Assembly (NCBI GenBank): GCA_946061315.1
Contig: CAMGRB010000079.1
Location: forward strand, 1 to 6,563
Length of the DNA stretch: 6,563 nt
Source of the DNA: an uncultured Clostridia bacterium
Lineage (GTDB): Bacteria; Bacillota; Clostridia; Oscillospirales; CAG-272
Direction: 5' to 3'
The notes beneath the pieces were generated by a model. That model was not told the DNA's origin. It was given only the letters and a program-made list of their open reading frames with translations, and ran no database searches. Positions within the stretch are counted from its first letter, which is position 1. Each line of letters opens with the position of its first letter. The position numbers and the translations under genes are program-made. Positions 4,884 through 6,563 of this stretch are shown here, one piece after another.

Positions 4884-6563
4884 ATGGAACTTCTTAAAAA
4901 AGCACAGGATCCGCAATTCTGGAAAGAATTAAGAGAAAAGCCCGAGTACAAGTATTTTATCGACGCTCTTATGGAATTTTACGAAAAGGACTGCGTCGGC
5001 GAGGTGAGAGCGCAGAGGTTCAGCGAATTTCGTCTTTTTGAGGACACGGGTGACAGAGAAGCGTATCAGGCAAACTTCTTCCACCGTCAGCACCGCCTTT
5101 ATACCATCGCCGCGCTCGCGCTTATTTATCCCGAAAACGAGGATTATTTAAGACTGTTTCAGGACACCCTCTGGGATATATGCGACCAATACATCTGGGC
5201 GTTGCCCGCGCACGTCGGAAAGCTTGAGAAGAACGACAACGCTTTTCTCGACCTTGACGCTACCACAATGTCAATGGCAATAGCTATGATGAAGGTGCTT
5301 TTCGGCGACAGGCTCCACCCTTTGATAAAATCAAGAATAGACGCGGAAATAGACAGAAGGCTTATAAAGCCGTATCTTGAAAAGGAATGGTTCTGGGAAA
5401 ACAGCTATAACAACTGGCAAGCCGTCTGCTCGGGTGCCGTCGGATGCACGTTTATGCTCAACCGCCCCGACCTTTTCCCGCTTGTGCGTGACAGAATAAA
5501 CGAGGCTATGCGCAAGTACGTATCTACTTACAGGGACGACGGAGTGTGCGTCGAGGGTGCGGGATATTGGAACTACGGCTTTGGCTACTTTATCGAATAC
5601 GCCGATATGCAAAATCAATTCACAAGTGGCAAGTACAATCTTCTGAACGATGAAAAGGTTGTGAACATAGCAACCTTTATGCAAAAGCTGTATCTTGACA
5701 GTAAGCTCAACGCCAATTTCGGCGACTGTTCCGAGAGCGTATCTATTACGGCAGGCTTCCTTTACAAGCTTAAAGCGCTTTTCCCGAACGAGTTTCTTTT
5801 GCCGTCGAGAGAAAAAATGACAATGTCCCCTCACTATTTCCCGTTTATGATAGATACTTTTTTAACCGAAGGTCCGTCGCTCTTTTCCGAGGATAAGCTC
5901 CCAGAGGAAGCGGAGTACTGTATGAACGATACGGGTTGGTTTGTAAAAAGGACAAAAAAGTACGGGTTTGCCGCAAGGGGAGGCTCAAACAGCGAGAGCC
6001 ATAACCATAACGACGTCGGCTCGTTTATCTTCTCCCGCGACAGCAAACAAATACTTTGCGATATGGGCGCCCGTGCATACACGAAGGACTATTTTGTAAA
6101 CAGATACGCTTACCTTGAAACCTCGTCAAGAGGACACAACGTGCCGATAGTAAACGGCAGATATCAAGACAGGATAGGAGTTAAAAACCCTCCGTTTGCA
6201 AAGACTGAATATGAAAACGGCTCGTTCTTTATAGATTTTGGCAAGATATACGGCCTTGACGAACTTAAATCTCTCGTAAGAGAGTGCAAATGCTCCGAGA
6301 ACGGAGTTAAAATAACGGACAGATTTACTCTTGACAAGGGTTCTACGTTTACCGAAAGGCTCGTCACGTTTATAAAGCCCGAAATCTCTGACGGAACAAT
6401 TATGCTTGACGGAGTGTCGCTTAAATTCGATAAATCGCTTGCCAAAGCGTCGTACAAAACGGATAAACACGTCACGTCCTGCAACCCCGACGGCTCTATA
6501 AGGGAATTTACCGAGGTGGATCTTATAGACCTTGACTTAACAAGCGTGGAGGGCGGAGAATGT
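4884..6563 (+). CDS. Heparinase II/III family protein (polysaccharide lyase-like), 3' end cut by window
   Basis: The frame is open from ATG 4884 to the last base, giving 560 residues without a stop. An alpha-helical N-terminal domain with NNWQAV (176-181) and EGAGYWNYGFGYF (224-236) is followed by a heparinase II/III C-terminal beta domain with SHNHNDVGSF (372-381), ILCDMG (390-395) and RGHNVPIVNG (416-425). H375, D393 and H418 match the order of the His-Asp-His metal site of heparinase II, H373 the adjacent His, and Y228 or Y231 may be the catalytic Tyr. The family cleaves uronic-acid-containing polysaccharides or oligosaccharides by beta-elimination, leaving 4,5-unsaturated uronates. The N-terminus (MELLKKAQDPQFWKEL) is charged with no signal peptide, so the protein is probably cytoplasmic and acts on imported oligosaccharides or small glycosides. 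Only a short C-terminal piece is likely missing, judging from usual lengths near 600. No polysaccharide lyase family number can be assigned by eye, and a non-lyase role is possible. Confidence 0.88.
   Translation, partial: MELLKKAQDPQFWKELREKPEYKYFIDALMEFYEKDCVGEVRAQRFSEFRLFEDTGDREAYQANFFHRQHRLYTIAALALIYPENEDYLRLFQDTLWDICDQYIWALPAHVGKLEKNDNAFLDLDATTMSMAIAMMKVLFGDRLHPLIKSRIDAEIDRRLIKPYLEKEWFWENSYNNWQAVCSGAVGCTFMLNRPDLFPLVRDRINEAMRKYVSTYRDDGVCVEGAGYWNYGFGYFIEYADMQNQFTSGKYNLLNDEKVVNIATFMQKLYLDSKLNANFGDCSESVSITAGFLYKLKALFPNEFLLPSREKMTMSPHYFPFMIDTFLTEGPSLFSEDKLPEEAEYCMNDTGWFVKRTKKYGFAARGGSNSESHNHNDVGSFIFSRDSKQILCDMGARAYTKDYFVNRYAYLETSSRGHNVPIVNGRYQDRIGVKNPPFAKTEYENGSFFIDFGKIYGLDELKSLVRECKCSENGVKITDRFTLDKGSTFTERLVTFIKPEISDGTIMLDGVSLKFDKSLAKASYKTDKHVTSCNPDGSIREFTEVDLIDLDLTSVEGGEC

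Noticed and set aside
5331..6484. Several minus-strand open frames (about 80-167 codons) opposite the last gene
   Set aside because: They lie wholly antisense to an uninterrupted + strand frame with clear heparinase II/III motifs, and I saw no conserved motif in their translations.

Overview
The window holds five genes packed on the + strand, read in one direction, with no RNA genes, mobile elements or long gaps. Four genes are complete. The fifth runs off the right edge, and the left edge cuts in 18 bases before the first start codon, so the operon probably extends both ways. Gaps between genes are 3, 10, 51 and 16 bases, and two ribosome binding sites overlap the preceding stop codon, which suggests one co-transcribed unit. 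AAGGAGG-type binding sites, frequent ATA isoleucine and AGA arginine codons, a cysteine-rich flavoenzyme tail and moderate GC (judged by eye) point to an anaerobic Firmicute, probably a gut or rumen Clostridia. This placement is inference, not a marker-gene result.

Layout: (1) 19-1344, an Old Yellow Enzyme-type NADH:flavin oxidoreductase with a C-terminal cysteine cluster; (2) 1348-2103, a classical short-chain dehydrogenase/reductase; (3) 2114-4057, a soluble flavoprotein of the fumarate reductase/L-aspartate oxidase superfamily; (4) 4109-4867, a sugar phosphate isomerase/epimerase-like TIM barrel; (5) 4884 to the edge, a heparinase II/III-family protein without a signal peptide.

Three redox enzymes with different cofactors (FMN, probably with Fe-S; NAD(P); FAD) sit beside two carbohydrate-type enzymes, one lyase-like and one isomerase/epimerase-like. 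I do not recognise this five-gene set as a named pathway. One reading is intracellular breakdown of an oligosaccharide or glycoside containing uronic acid: a hydroxyl is oxidised to a ketone, a beta-elimination gives an unsaturated carbonyl, the Old Yellow Enzyme saturates it, and the short-chain dehydrogenase interconverts ketone and alcohol. Family chemistry supports each step separately, but the order and the substrate are speculation. Several active-site departures from the parent families (Lys for His in the flavin oxidoreductase, no recognisable catalytic-Arg block in the flavoprotein, Gln for Asp in the TIM barrel) suggest specialised subfamilies.
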